Assembly: GCA_031283975.1 (NCBI GenBank)
Contig: JAITAT010000089.1
Coordinates: 1 to 5,861 of the forward strand
Direction: 5' to 3'
Source: Synergistaceae bacterium
GTDB lineage: Bacteria > Synergistota > Synergistia > Synergistales > Synergistaceae
DNA: 5,861 nucleotides
The position numbers and the translations under genes are program-made. Under the pieces are notes generated by a model that saw nothing but the letters and a program-made list of their open reading frames with translations, had not been told where the DNA came from and ran no database searches. Below are positions 1 to 5,592 of the stretch, piece after piece (position 1 is the first letter of the stretch; each line of letters begins with the position of its first letter).

Positions 1-990
1 CAGACTGACGGAACCTCTCATGACGTAACCGGCAAAACCGCCTATCGCTCCCATCGTCCCCTTTTTGCATATGTCGCCGGACGCGATGCAGCGGGTAACG
101 ATGCTGTTGGTAAACCCCACGAATCCCCCCGCCTGCGCGTTGGTCTCCTCGTTAAGCGCGTTGACTTTACCGTCAGCCTTGCACAGATCGACGCGGCAAT
201 TGCGGATGAAACCCCCGAATCCGCCCACGTTGCCGCAGTTGGAACTGATTATTTCGACGCTCGAGTTGCAGGTCGAGATGGCGCTGTCCTTGACGGAACC
301 GACGAATCCTCCCGCCTCGCCGACCGACAGAGCTTTCAGCAGCCCCCTTGCCTCGCAGTTGTAAATTTTCGCCCCGTTGTAAACGTATCCGCAAAAACCA
401 CCCACCACGTTGCCGTCGTGAGCCATGACGGAGGATACCGATACGCTGTTCATGATAACGCTGTTGCAGGCGAGCCCGACGAGCCCGCCGATGTTGGAGG
501 AATTGGAATCAATGGCGCCGTCCGCGTAACAACCGGTTACCGTGCTGGTTTCGGAATAGCCGATAACGCCTCCGATCGAGTCTCCGCCGGATATCCTGAA
601 ATTGAGGACGTACAGGTTCTGAATGACCGCGTATTCGGTATACCCAAACAACCCCGCGCTTTTGGCGCCCTGATTTTCTATATGAAAGTTTTTCACGGCA
701 AAGCCCGCTCCGTCGAATATGCCGGCGAACTCGCGCTTATCGAACGGGCCGGAACAATATCCTATCGGCTGCCAGGCTGTGTCGCCGAGGTCTATGTCGC
801 ACCCGAGCCTGAAGTGGGCTCCTTCGTATGAAATACCGTTACAGACGGCCTCCGACAGCTTCATCATGTGCACCGGCTTGGAGATGAGAAAAGCTGTTTC
901 GGGCGATTTTCCGTCGCCGCCGTCAAATTGAATTGAAAATAAATCAACGTATTGCGGAATTATCCATTTTTCGTATGTCGCGTCCAGCAT
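1..990 (-). CDS. GLUG-repeat protein, N-terminal part (runs off left edge)
   Basis: A reading frame of 330 codons with no stop runs from an ATG at 990 to the window's first base, so the C-terminus is missing. A GAGGGAG Shine-Dalgarno site (998-1004) lies 7 nt before the ATG. Residues 24-130 resemble the module that often precedes GLUG repeats: GGDGKSPETAFLIS (24-37), Y.G..F.L..DIDLG (55-69), W.PIG (73-77), FAGIFDGAGFAVKNF (88-102), GLFGY (113-117). From about residue 139 come seven units of roughly 25-33 residues, each starting GG[VLF]xG (GGVIG 140, GGLVG 168, GGFCG 197, GGFVG 227, GGFGG 256, GGFVG 288, GGFAG 317), usually with a Cys in the middle. GLUG proteins are usually surface-exposed or secreted beta-solenoids. 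Here no signal peptide or membrane segment is visible; the protein begins MLDATYEKWIIPQYVDLF. Substrate or partner is unknown. It lies downstream of tadA on the same strand but appears to have its own promoter. Confidence 0.82.
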   Translation of the reverse strand, partial: MLDATYEKWIIPQYVDLFSIQFDGGDGKSPETAFLISKPVHMMKLSEAVCNGISYEGAHFRLGCDIDLGDTAWQPIGYCSGPFDKREFAGIFDGAGFAVKNFHIENQGAKSAGLFGYTEYAVIQNLYVLNFRISGGDSIGGVIGYSETSTVTGCYADGAIDSNSSNIGGLVGLACNSVIMNSVSVSSVMAHDGNVVGGFCGYVYNGAKIYNCEARGLLKALSVGEAGGFVGSVKDSAISTCNSSVEIISSNCGNVGGFGGFIRNCRVDLCKADGKVNALNEETNAQAGGFVGFTNSIVTRCIASGDICKKGTMGAIGGFAGYVMRGSVSL

Positions 991-1079
991 GAACCCACTC
1001 CCTCACTCGGGCAATTCAAATCGCTTTTTCGACGCCGTACAATAATCCAATATTCCGTCCATGTATTTGTTTCATAGCT

Positions 1080-1109
1080 ATTATAACTCTATAATATCAG
1101 TTGTGTACA
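1080..1109 (-). promoter_or_regulatory. Putative sigma70-type promoter of the GLUG-repeat gene
   Basis: On the minus strand a perfect TATAAT (1080-1085) lies 18 nt from a TGTACA hexamer (1104-1109, four of six matches to TTGACA). A 19-nt spacing to TTGTAC is the alternative. Predicted start is near 1073, giving an untranslated leader of about 80 nt before the ATG at 990. The region is AT-rich compared with the flanking genes. The -10 also forms one arm of a symmetric element (ATTATA, 4 nt, TATAAT), so a rightward -10 lies at 1090-1095. Confidence 0.45.
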
Positions 1110-1218
1110 AGATAAGAGATAAAATACCTGTAATAACTCGCTTAAAATGTTTCTAAAAGAATGAAGCGTTTGGTCGATGACGCAATTTATACGGGCAAAT
1201 CGACGGGATGACGGGAAA

Positions 1219-1677
1219 TTATCTCTTTGCCCGGAAAAATGTTCGCAGCAGATCCGACGCTTCCGAAGCCAGAATCCCGTCCGTTACATCGCATTTATGC
1301 GCTATCCTGGAGTCACGCAAGATATCGTACAGGGTTCCGGCCGCGCCGGCCCTCGGATCTTTCGCGCCATAGACGACTCGCGACACCCTCGTCTGCATTA
1401 TGGCTCCGGCGCACATGGGGCAGGGTTCCAGCGTGATATAGAGCGTGCAGCCGTCAAAACGCCGCCTGCGCAGGTTCGCGCCCGCGTCGGAGAGCGCCAG
1501 CATTTCGGCGTGGGCAAAGGGCAAAGCGCCCCGCTCCGTGCTGTTGCGCCCGCGCCCCACTATTATCCCTTCGCTGACCATCACCGCGCCGACCGGTATT
1601 TCCCCGCGCGACAGCGCGATCCTCGCCTCCAGCAGCGCCTCTCTCATAAAATGTTCGTCGGAATACGGATTTTTCAT
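1219..1677 (-). CDS. tadA: tRNA-specific adenosine deaminase TadA
   Basis: A 152-residue cytoplasmic zinc enzyme that converts adenosine 34 to inosine in the anticodon wobble position of tRNA-Arg(ACG). Seen directly: the cytidine/deoxycytidylate deaminase signature with zinc ligand H56 and catalytic E58 (FAHAEM), and the second motif PCPMCAGAI with zinc ligands C86 and C89. The N-terminal helix (EHFMREALLEARIAL) and GEIPVGAV (25-32) are also typical of TadA. Length matches the family (about 150-170). The ATG at 1677 has GAGGTA (1682-1687) just upstream. It is divergent from ogt across a 211-bp region. A possible weak -10 on its strand is TATTTT at 1703-1708, without a convincing -35. No clear terminator follows the stop. 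A guanine deaminase paralog is possible, but the motif spacing and length favour TadA. Confidence 0.93.
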   Translation of the reverse strand: MKNPYSDEHFMREALLEARIALSRGEIPVGAVMVSEGIIVGRGRNSTERGALPFAHAEMLALSDAGANLRRRRFDGCTLYITLEPCPMCAGAIMQTRVSRVVYGAKDPRAGAAGTLYDILRDSRIAHKCDVTDGILASEASDLLRTFFRAKR

Positions 1678-1752
1678 ATTGTACCTCGATCTTCGCGCAT
1701 ATAAAATAGTGTTTGTGCCTTGAAGAATTTACAGCGACGCCGGATAAAAGCG

Positions 1753-1795
1753 GCATGTGTTATTTTTTGATATAATTAACTCACGATAAACATGC
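1753..1795. repeat. Imperfect inverted repeat flanking the ogt promoter -10
   Basis: Left arm GCATGTGTTAT (1753-1763) and right arm ATAAACATGC (1786-1795) are reverse complements apart from one inserted base. The extended -10 (1768-1776) and predicted start site lie between them. This placement suggests an operator for the tadA/ogt divergent region, but this is inference; no known regulator consensus was recognised. Confidence 0.4.
1768..1776 (+). promoter_or_regulatory. Extended -10 promoter for ogt and the ammonia-lyase
   Basis: TGATATAAT is a perfect TGnTATAAT extended -10 element, which can work without a good -35. No -35-like hexamer is seen at the right distance. Predicted start is near 1783, leaving about 105 nt before the ogt ATG, enough for the short leader ORF at 1815. 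Confidence 0.5.
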
Positions 1796-1814
1796 GCCAA
1801 AAGAGACCCGCGTC

Positions 1815-1892
1815 ATGAAAAAGATAGCATGTTCTGACATTTTTGAAAATGAACTTTCTCCGATAAGCGGGGCGAAAGAAGGATTGTCATGA
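1815..1892 (+). CDS. Possible 25-residue leader peptide overlapping ogt
   Basis: An ATG at 1815 opens a 25-codon frame (starts MKKIACSDIFENE, ends GAKEGLS) whose TGA overlaps the ogt ATG in a TCATGA junction. Ribosome-binding sequence before it is weak (purines at 1801-1806). A second tiny frame (1792-1818, MRQKRPAS) ends on this ATG with the same TCATGA overlap. No regulatory codon run or membrane-peptide character is seen. It could be a translational-coupling leader or chance; short frames ending on the next start are not rare. Confidence 0.25.
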   Translation: MKKIACSDIFENELSPISGAKEGLS

Positions 1893-2365
1893 TCGAGGCA
1901 GCCGGTTTTTACAAATCTCCGATAGGTAATGTCGTTTTCAATGTCACCGAGGCCGGAGTATCCGAGATTCATTTTTCCGACGAACCGGTGCGCGCCGTTT
2001 CCGATAAAAACCCGATCGTCGGGATTTGCGCGGCGCAGCTTGACGAGTATTTCAGAGGAGCGCGCAAGGCGTTTTCCGTTCCCCTCGACCTGCGCGGAAC
2101 CGAATTTCGGATGAAAGTGTGGCGCGCGCTCCTGCAGATACCTTACGGGGAGACGTCGACCTACGGCCGGATAGCCGTCTCGGTCGGCAATCCCAAAGCC
2201 GTCCGCGCGGTCGGCGGGGCGAACCACAACAACCCGATCTCAATAATAGTGCCGTGCCACAGGGTAATAGGCGGCGACGGCGGGCTCACCGGCTACGGCG
2301 GCGGCCTGCACCGCAAACAATGGCTGCTGGAACACGAGGCGAAACACGCGGGTGCGCGCGGATGA
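1889..2365 (+). CDS. ogt: Methylated-DNA--protein-cysteine methyltransferase (Ogt/MGMT type)
   Basis: A 158-residue suicide repair protein that transfers the alkyl group from O6-alkylguanine (and O4-alkylthymine) in DNA to its own cysteine. Seen directly: the active-site motif IVPCHRVI with acceptor C123; the helix-turn-helix region YGETSTYGRIAVSVGN (86-101); the conserved RAVGGAN with arginine finger R106; and the C-terminal GGLTGYGGGLHRKQWLLEHE pattern. The N-terminal part (KSPIGNVVFNVTEAGVSEIHF) is the expected beta domain. There is no Ada-type N-terminal regulator or metal domain, so this is the stand-alone constitutive-type enzyme. AGAAGGA (1877-1883) precedes the ATG by 5 nt. Its TGA overlaps the next gene's ATG, so the two are probably co-translated from the promoter at 1768. 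C123, R106 and the tail all look intact. Confidence 0.94.
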   Translation: MIEAAGFYKSPIGNVVFNVTEAGVSEIHFSDEPVRAVSDKNPIVGICAAQLDEYFRGARKAFSVPLDLRGTEFRMKVWRALLQIPYGETSTYGRIAVSVGNPKAVRAVGGANHNNPISIIVPCHRVIGGDGGLTGYGGGLHRKQWLLEHEAKHAGARG

Positions 2366-3375
2366 ACGGATCGCGTGACGGCGCGGTGAGGATACCCGAC
2401 ATAACCGACGTCCTGAAAGCAAGAAAATTGCTCTTCGGGCTGGCGCGCCATACCCCGTTGGAATATTCGCACCCTCTTTCGGACCTCGCCGGGGCGAGAG
2501 TTTACATGAAGCTCGAAAATCAGCAGCACGCGGGTTCGTTCAAGATTCGCGGGGCAATAAACAAGATGTACTCCCTCACGGAGGAAGAACGCGCGCGCGG
2601 CGTGATAACAGCCTCGTCGGGCAACCACGCGCAGGGACTCGCCACCGCGGCCGCCATGCTGGGGACGAAAGCCGTGATATGCGTGCCCGAGACCTGCCCC
2701 GAGGCGAAAACAGCATCCGTACTCGCGAGAGGCGGCGAGTACGTCGATCTGCGGGTGACCGGAGCGCAGTACGACGACACCGAACGGACGGCGCTCCGAA
2801 TGGCCGGCGAGGAAAAACTGACGTTCGTCTCCGCGTACGAAGATACCTACATTGCCGCGGGGCAGGGGACTCTGGCGCTGGAGATGTTTCTGGACGAACC
2901 GGAGCTGGACGTCATATTCTGCCCGTTATCCGGCGGCGGGCTTTTGACGGGGGTCGCCGTCGCGGCTCGCGCCCTGCGGCCTTCGGCGGAATTATGGGGC
3001 ACGATGGCCAAAAACAACCCAAGCTGGCCTCGCGCCTGGGACGCGGGCCGCGTCGAGCCTGCGGAGGAAACCGATTCCATAGCGGACGCGCTCGGAGGCT
3101 CGGCATCGCCGAAACTCTTCGATTTCATCAGGCGCAACGTCACCGGCATCGCCGGCATATCCGAGGAGGACATCGCCAAAGCCATGACGTTCGTCCACAA
3201 AAATCATCATCTGGTGATAGAGGGCGCCGCCGGAACGGCCGTCGCGGCGCTTACGTCCGGAAAGGCGGATATAAAGGGCAAACGTGTCGGCGTCGTAATT
3301 TCGGGAGGAAACGTGGACGACTCGAAATTCATCGGGATATTGAGTGAAGCCGGTTCGCGCGCGCAAGCGCGTTGA
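2362..3375 (+). CDS. PLP-dependent threonine/serine ammonia-lyase-like enzyme
   Basis: A 337-residue fold-type II PLP enzyme, most like catabolic threonine dehydratase (threonine to 2-oxobutyrate plus ammonia). Seen directly: Schiff-base lysine K61 in GSFKIRGA, SSGNHAQGLA (85-94), the phosphate-binding loop PLSGGGLLTG (188-197), EGAAGTA (287-293) and the late SGGN (314-317). Length fits TdcB-like enzymes; the regulatory ACT-like domain of biosynthetic IlvA (about 500 residues) is absent. Related activities (serine ammonia-lyase or racemase, threo-3-hydroxyaspartate ammonia-lyase, EutB-type) cannot be excluded by eye. The frame stays open upstream to 2119, but that part is antisense-like shadow inside ogt, whose own reading is secure; the ATG at 2362 overlaps the ogt stop (ATGA) and keeps the family's N-terminus. 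No strong ribosome site precedes it, consistent with coupling to ogt. It converges on rsmG with a 5-bp gap. Confidence 0.85.
   Translation: MNGSRDGAVRIPDITDVLKARKLLFGLARHTPLEYSHPLSDLAGARVYMKLENQQHAGSFKIRGAINKMYSLTEEERARGVITASSGNHAQGLATAAAMLGTKAVICVPETCPEAKTASVLARGGEYVDLRVTGAQYDDTERTALRMAGEEKLTFVSAYEDTYIAAGQGTLALEMFLDEPELDVIFCPLSGGGLLTGVAVAARALRPSAELWGTMAKNNPSWPRAWDAGRVEPAEETDSIADALGGSASPKLFDFIRRNVTGIAGISEEDIAKAMTFVHKNHHLVIEGAAGTAVAALTSGKADIKGKRVGVVISGGNVDDSKFIGILSEAGSRAQAR
3358..3371. other. GC-only hairpin with GCAA tetraloop at the convergent gene ends
   Basis: CGCGC (3358-3362) and GCGCG (3367-3371) pair around a GCAA (GNRA) loop, within the last codons of the ammonia-lyase. No U-tract follows directly on either strand; a run of eight T (3397-3404) lies 25 nt downstream on the plus strand inside rsmG. 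It may slow or end transcription between the convergent genes, but it is not a canonical intrinsic terminator. Confidence 0.3.
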
Positions 3376-3380
3376 AAGGC

Positions 3381-4055
3381 TCATCCGTTCCAGGGGTTTT
3401 TTTTCGCGTCTCCGGGTTTTCTGGGGAAGCGCTTGGGGCACTCGGATATTTTCGTCCATGTAACCATATTGCATTCCCTGCCCGCGATTTCATAGGGAAC
3501 GAGCGACGGCGCGCCCAAGCCCAATTTTCTCCAGTCCCTCGGATGAACGCATTCCAGTTCGGACGCCGCGCGCGGCCCTTTGAACGCTATCAGCAGGCCG
3601 CCCGCCCTCACGAGCGGCGAGAGATATTCGGCGAGAACCGGCGCGCTCGCCACGGCGCGGGCGGCCGCGACGTCGAATGTTTCCCTGCGCGACAGGGCGG
3701 TTTCCTCAGACCGCTCGTTGATGGCCGATATATTTTCCAGTTCCAGCGCGCGGATTATACCGCGGACGATGTTTATTTTCTTCCCTACGCTGTCTATCAG
3801 CACTCCGCGCATGTCGGGGCGGCAGGTTCCCCACACTATTCCGGGCAGCCCGCCGCCCGTTCCGACGTCGGCGAATGAGGAACCCGCCGGGAATTTTTCA
3901 AGCAGAGGGAGCGCCGCGAGCGCGTCCCTGACGTGTTCCTCGTATATTACGCTTTCATCCGACGGCCCCGTGACGCGCGCCGTTTCGTTCGATGCCGCGA
4001 GAATCCGCGCGAAACGCCGGAGCCGCGCCTCCATCTCTTCGGTAATCCCCATCAT
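3381..4055 (-). CDS. rsmG: 16S rRNA m7G527 methyltransferase RsmG (GidB)
   Basis: A 224-residue SAM-dependent methyltransferase that makes m7G527 in 16S rRNA; loss in other bacteria gives low-level streptomycin resistance. Seen directly: the SAM-binding loop ADVGTGGGLPGIVW (about residues 62-75), the preceding EEHVRDAL (39-46, matching the family's H..DSL), LIDSVGKKINIV, and the family tail CPKRFPRKPGDAKKNPW. Length fits the usual 210-240. The frame is open to an ATG at 4097, but the start at 4055 is preferred because AGGAG (4063-4067) sits 7 nt upstream and the extra 14 residues look non-native; 4052 is also possible (MM). Not next to mnmG or parAB, its common neighbours. Divergent from the C45 gene and convergent with the ammonia-lyase. 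Confidence 0.93.
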   Translation of the reverse strand: MMGITEEMEARLRRFARILAASNETARVTGPSDESVIYEEHVRDALAALPLLEKFPAGSSFADVGTGGGLPGIVWGTCRPDMRGVLIDSVGKKINIVRGIIRALELENISAINERSEETALSRRETFDVAAARAVASAPVLAEYLSPLVRAGGLLIAFKGPRAASELECVHPRDWRKLGLGAPSLVPYEIAGRECNMVTWTKISECPKRFPRKPGDAKKNPWNG

Positions 4056-4087
4056 CGCGATTCTCCTTTGAAATTCGTCCGTCAGGA

Positions 4088-4096
4088 ATAATAACA
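4088..4096 (-). promoter_or_regulatory. Putative extended -10 promoter of rsmG
   Basis: Minus-strand TGTTATTAT matches TGnTATAAT with one mismatch. Predicted start is near 4081, leaving about 25 nt before the preferred ATG at 4055, which contains the AGGAG site. This supports 4055 over 4097 as the start, because the upstream ATG would lie before the transcript begins. No -35 is evident. Confidence 0.4.
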
Positions 4097-4110
4097 CCTG
4101 TTACGCAGAC

Positions 4111-4130
4111 AGCGCGCGAAAAACGCGCCT
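4111..4130. repeat. Imperfect palindrome between the divergent rsmG and C45 promoters
   Basis: AGCGCGCG, AAAA, ACGCGCCT: arms GCGCG (4114-4118) and CGCGC (4124-4128) pair around five A residues, and two more pairs (4111/4130, 4112/4129) form if C4113 bulges. It is centred between the two -10 elements (4088-4096 and 4136-4144), a natural place for a shared operator. It lies too close to the starts and outside any transcript end to be a useful terminator. Confidence 0.35.
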
Positions 4131-4135
4131 CATTT

Positions 4136-4144
4136 TGTTATAAT
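4136..4144 (+). promoter_or_regulatory. Extended -10 promoter of the C45 hydrolase gene
   Basis: TGTTATAAT is a perfect TGnTATAAT. No -35-like hexamer is seen about 17 nt upstream. Predicted start near 4151 gives a very short leader (about 16 nt) that just contains the GAGGTGA ribosome site at 4154-4160. Confidence 0.5.
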
Positions 4145-4166
4145 TCTTATCATGAGGTGATCCCCG

Positions 4167-5318
4167 ATGACGAACAGCGCAGCCGATACCGAATATAAAA
4201 ATTTTGAGGGCGGGCGTTCCGTCGATTTCGGAAATTTCACCCTGCTCGATCTCAGGGGAACGTGGCGCGAAATGGGACGCCAGTACGGCGCTCTCGCCTC
4301 CGGCGCTTTGCGCGGCATGTACGAGAGAGCGATAGAGGGCAAGCTCCTGAACGATCTCGGAAAAAGCAGGGAGAGCCTGGATGCCGCCGCCGAGGGATTT
4401 TACGTCAATTACCCGTATAAATTGAAGGAAGTTCTGACGGGTATCTCTGAGACCGGCGGATTGGAATTCGGGAAAATTCTGCTGTTGAACGCCGTCGAAG
4501 CGCTGATTGCCGGTGAGTTGTGGCCGCGGGCGAATTGCAGCGGCATTGCCGTCTGGGGGGAATATTCTTCCGGCTCGCTGATCTACGGCAGGAATTACGA
4601 CTATTTCGATTGGTTCCGCGAGCTGGGAGAATATCTGACGATCGCGGTTTTCCATCCGTCGGACGGATCGCTCGCCGTGGCGGCAATCGGTTATCCGGGA
4701 CAGATCTACGTGACCACCGGGATAAACGAGCGCGGAATTTTTCTCGAACTGAACAACGGCGAGCCGTCGGGCGGAGCGTTGCAGTATCGCAACAGGGTGC
4801 CGGCGGTCGCCGAACTTTTCATGTTCCTTCTCGACTCGCCCGATTTGGATCAACTGGAGAGTTTTTTTCACTCCACTAGGTCGAATTTCGCCTATATCAT
4901 CGGCGCGGCCGACGACCAGACGTCGCGCTGTTTCGAGTGGCCCGTGTTCGACGTGAAGCGCAGGCTGTCCGCCCGCCGCCCGGGGCTGATGGTGGCGACC
5001 AATCATTTCACCGAACCGTCGTGGGGACTGCCGAAACCGGACGACAAAAAATTCTTCCGCACGCGCGAGCGCAGACAAAACCTGCTGAACCTGGCCGAGC
5101 ATTTCAAAGGAAGCATCGATGCCGCCCGGATGAAGAAGATTCTCGATACGCGGCTCGAAGACCTCGGCGCCACCAGTGATTCCACCGTCTATCAGGTGAT
5201 AGCGGAGCCGAGAACGATGACGCTCTCGCTCAAGGTTCCCGGAATGACGGAGTGGACGGATATTCCGATAGGAAAATTCTTAATTGATGGAGCGACGGCC
5301 TCATCGCGCGGACAGTGA
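4167..5318 (+). CDS. C45-type Ntn hydrolase (acyl-CoA:6-APA acyltransferase-like)
   Basis: A 383-residue protein of the peptidase C45 / acyl-coenzyme A:6-aminopenicillanic acid acyltransferase family, N-terminal nucleophile hydrolases that act on amide bonds, often of N-acyl amino acids or peptides. Seen directly: TWREMGRQYGA (32-42), a common early motif; the candidate nucleophile C124 in PRANCSGIAVWG; GRNYDYFDW (141-149), the family's GRN.D. motif that follows the Cys; and NERGIFLELNNG further on. In characterised members the precursor cuts itself just before the Cys, which would leave a pro-part of about 123 residues and a chain of about 260. No signal peptide is seen, so action in the cytoplasm is likely. 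GAGGTGA (4154-4160) lies 6 nt before the ATG. Substrate cannot be read from sequence; the penicillin name is historical and should not be taken literally here. Confidence 0.82.
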   Translation: MTNSAADTEYKNFEGGRSVDFGNFTLLDLRGTWREMGRQYGALASGALRGMYERAIEGKLLNDLGKSRESLDAAAEGFYVNYPYKLKEVLTGISETGGLEFGKILLLNAVEALIAGELWPRANCSGIAVWGEYSSGSLIYGRNYDYFDWFRELGEYLTIAVFHPSDGSLAVAAIGYPGQIYVTTGINERGIFLELNNGEPSGGALQYRNRVPAVAELFMFLLDSPDLDQLESFFHSTRSNFAYIIGAADDQTSRCFEWPVFDVKRRLSARRPGLMVATNHFTEPSWGLPKPDDKKFFRTRERRQNLLNLAEHFKGSIDAARMKKILDTRLEDLGATSDSTVYQVIAEPRTMTLSLKVPGMTEWTDIPIGKFLIDGATASSRGQ

Positions 5319-5485
5319 AGCGTTTCAACTATATCAGACTCGATGCCTCTTATCCCGCTATACTCCCTGTAAATCACCGGTAGCTCTCCGTCTGAAATTA
5401 CGGCATTGAAAACATCTAGATCCGCCAGTTTGGAGGCGGCGGCTTTGCCGTATTTTGAAGAGCCGGCTGCTAGCAGCGAGACATT
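5319..5485 (-). pseudogene. Remnant of a DeoR-family transcriptional regulator (C-terminal part)
   Basis: The minus strand, read from 5485 downward, encodes LLAAGSSKYGKAAASK, then VFNAVISDGELP and YREYSGIRGIESDIV. This follows the end of DeoR/GlpR-type sugar-responsive repressors (consensus-like LLADSSKFGK, then VITDDGLP, then GIEVIIV). An in-frame TAA at 5486-5488 sits just before it, and no helix-turn-helix or core sensor domain is found upstream. Towards its end the frame does not stop at the usual place but reads on antisense into the C45 gene to 5192. So only about 50-55 codons of homology survive, truncated at both ends with no start codon or ribosome site. Judged by eye without alignment; a non-homologous lookalike is possible but three motifs in correct order and spacing argue against it. 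Confidence 0.55.
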
Positions 5486-5499
5486 TTACAAATTATTGA

Positions 5500-5526
5500 C
5501 ACAAACATGAATCACTCTTCACAAAC
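5500..5526 (+). repeat. CACAAAC direct repeat, 20-bp spacing, upstream of the PbfA-like gene
   Basis: CACAAAC occurs at 5500-5506 and 5520-5526, exactly 20 bp (about two helical turns) apart and 67 bp before the start codon. A perfect TTGACA (5496-5501) overlaps the first copy but has no -10 at 16-18 nt. This could be an activator-binding pair, but seven-base repeats arise by chance; a further copy lies on the minus strand at 1711-1717. Confidence 0.25.
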
Positions 5527-5592
5527 CAGTCGTAATATTTTTGTCGAACTTTATGCTTCATCGACCCATTTTCCGATCACGGAGGTCTGCGA

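Noticed and set aside
418..831. A 137-codon plus-strand frame in the left region
   Set aside because: Antisense to the GLUG-repeat frame, whose repeats and ribosome site are convincing.
139..960. GLUG region as a DNA repeat array or CRISPR
   Set aside because: The periodicity is at protein level only; the DNA units differ widely and there are no constant repeats with unique spacers.
1141..1218. Terminator after tadA
   Set aside because: The best pairing (CGCTT with AAGCG) needs a loop of about 20 nt and has no proper T-run after a stable stem.
1177..1704. A 175-codon plus-strand frame opposite tadA
   Set aside because: No ribosome site and no recognisable motif; the opposite strand encodes intact TadA zinc motifs.
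2119..2361. Upstream extension of the ammonia-lyase frame
   Set aside because: It lies inside ogt in another frame, is Arg/Pro rich, and the lyase family starts near the ATG at 2362.
4056..4097. Fourteen-residue N-terminal extension of RsmG
   Set aside because: The AGGAG site points to the ATG at 4055, and a predicted promoter -10 lies within the extension.
4101..5102. A 333-codon minus-strand open frame opposite the C45 gene
   Set aside because: It is antisense to a protein with clear family motifs, and its composition (Arg, Gln and Pro rich, no motif) is that of a shadow frame in GC-rich codons.
5461..5477. Palindromes AGCCGGCT and GCTGCTAGCAGC as an operator or recombination site
   Set aside because: They lie in the DeoR-like coding remnant; short GC-rich palindromes here can come from codon use, and no partner copy was seen.
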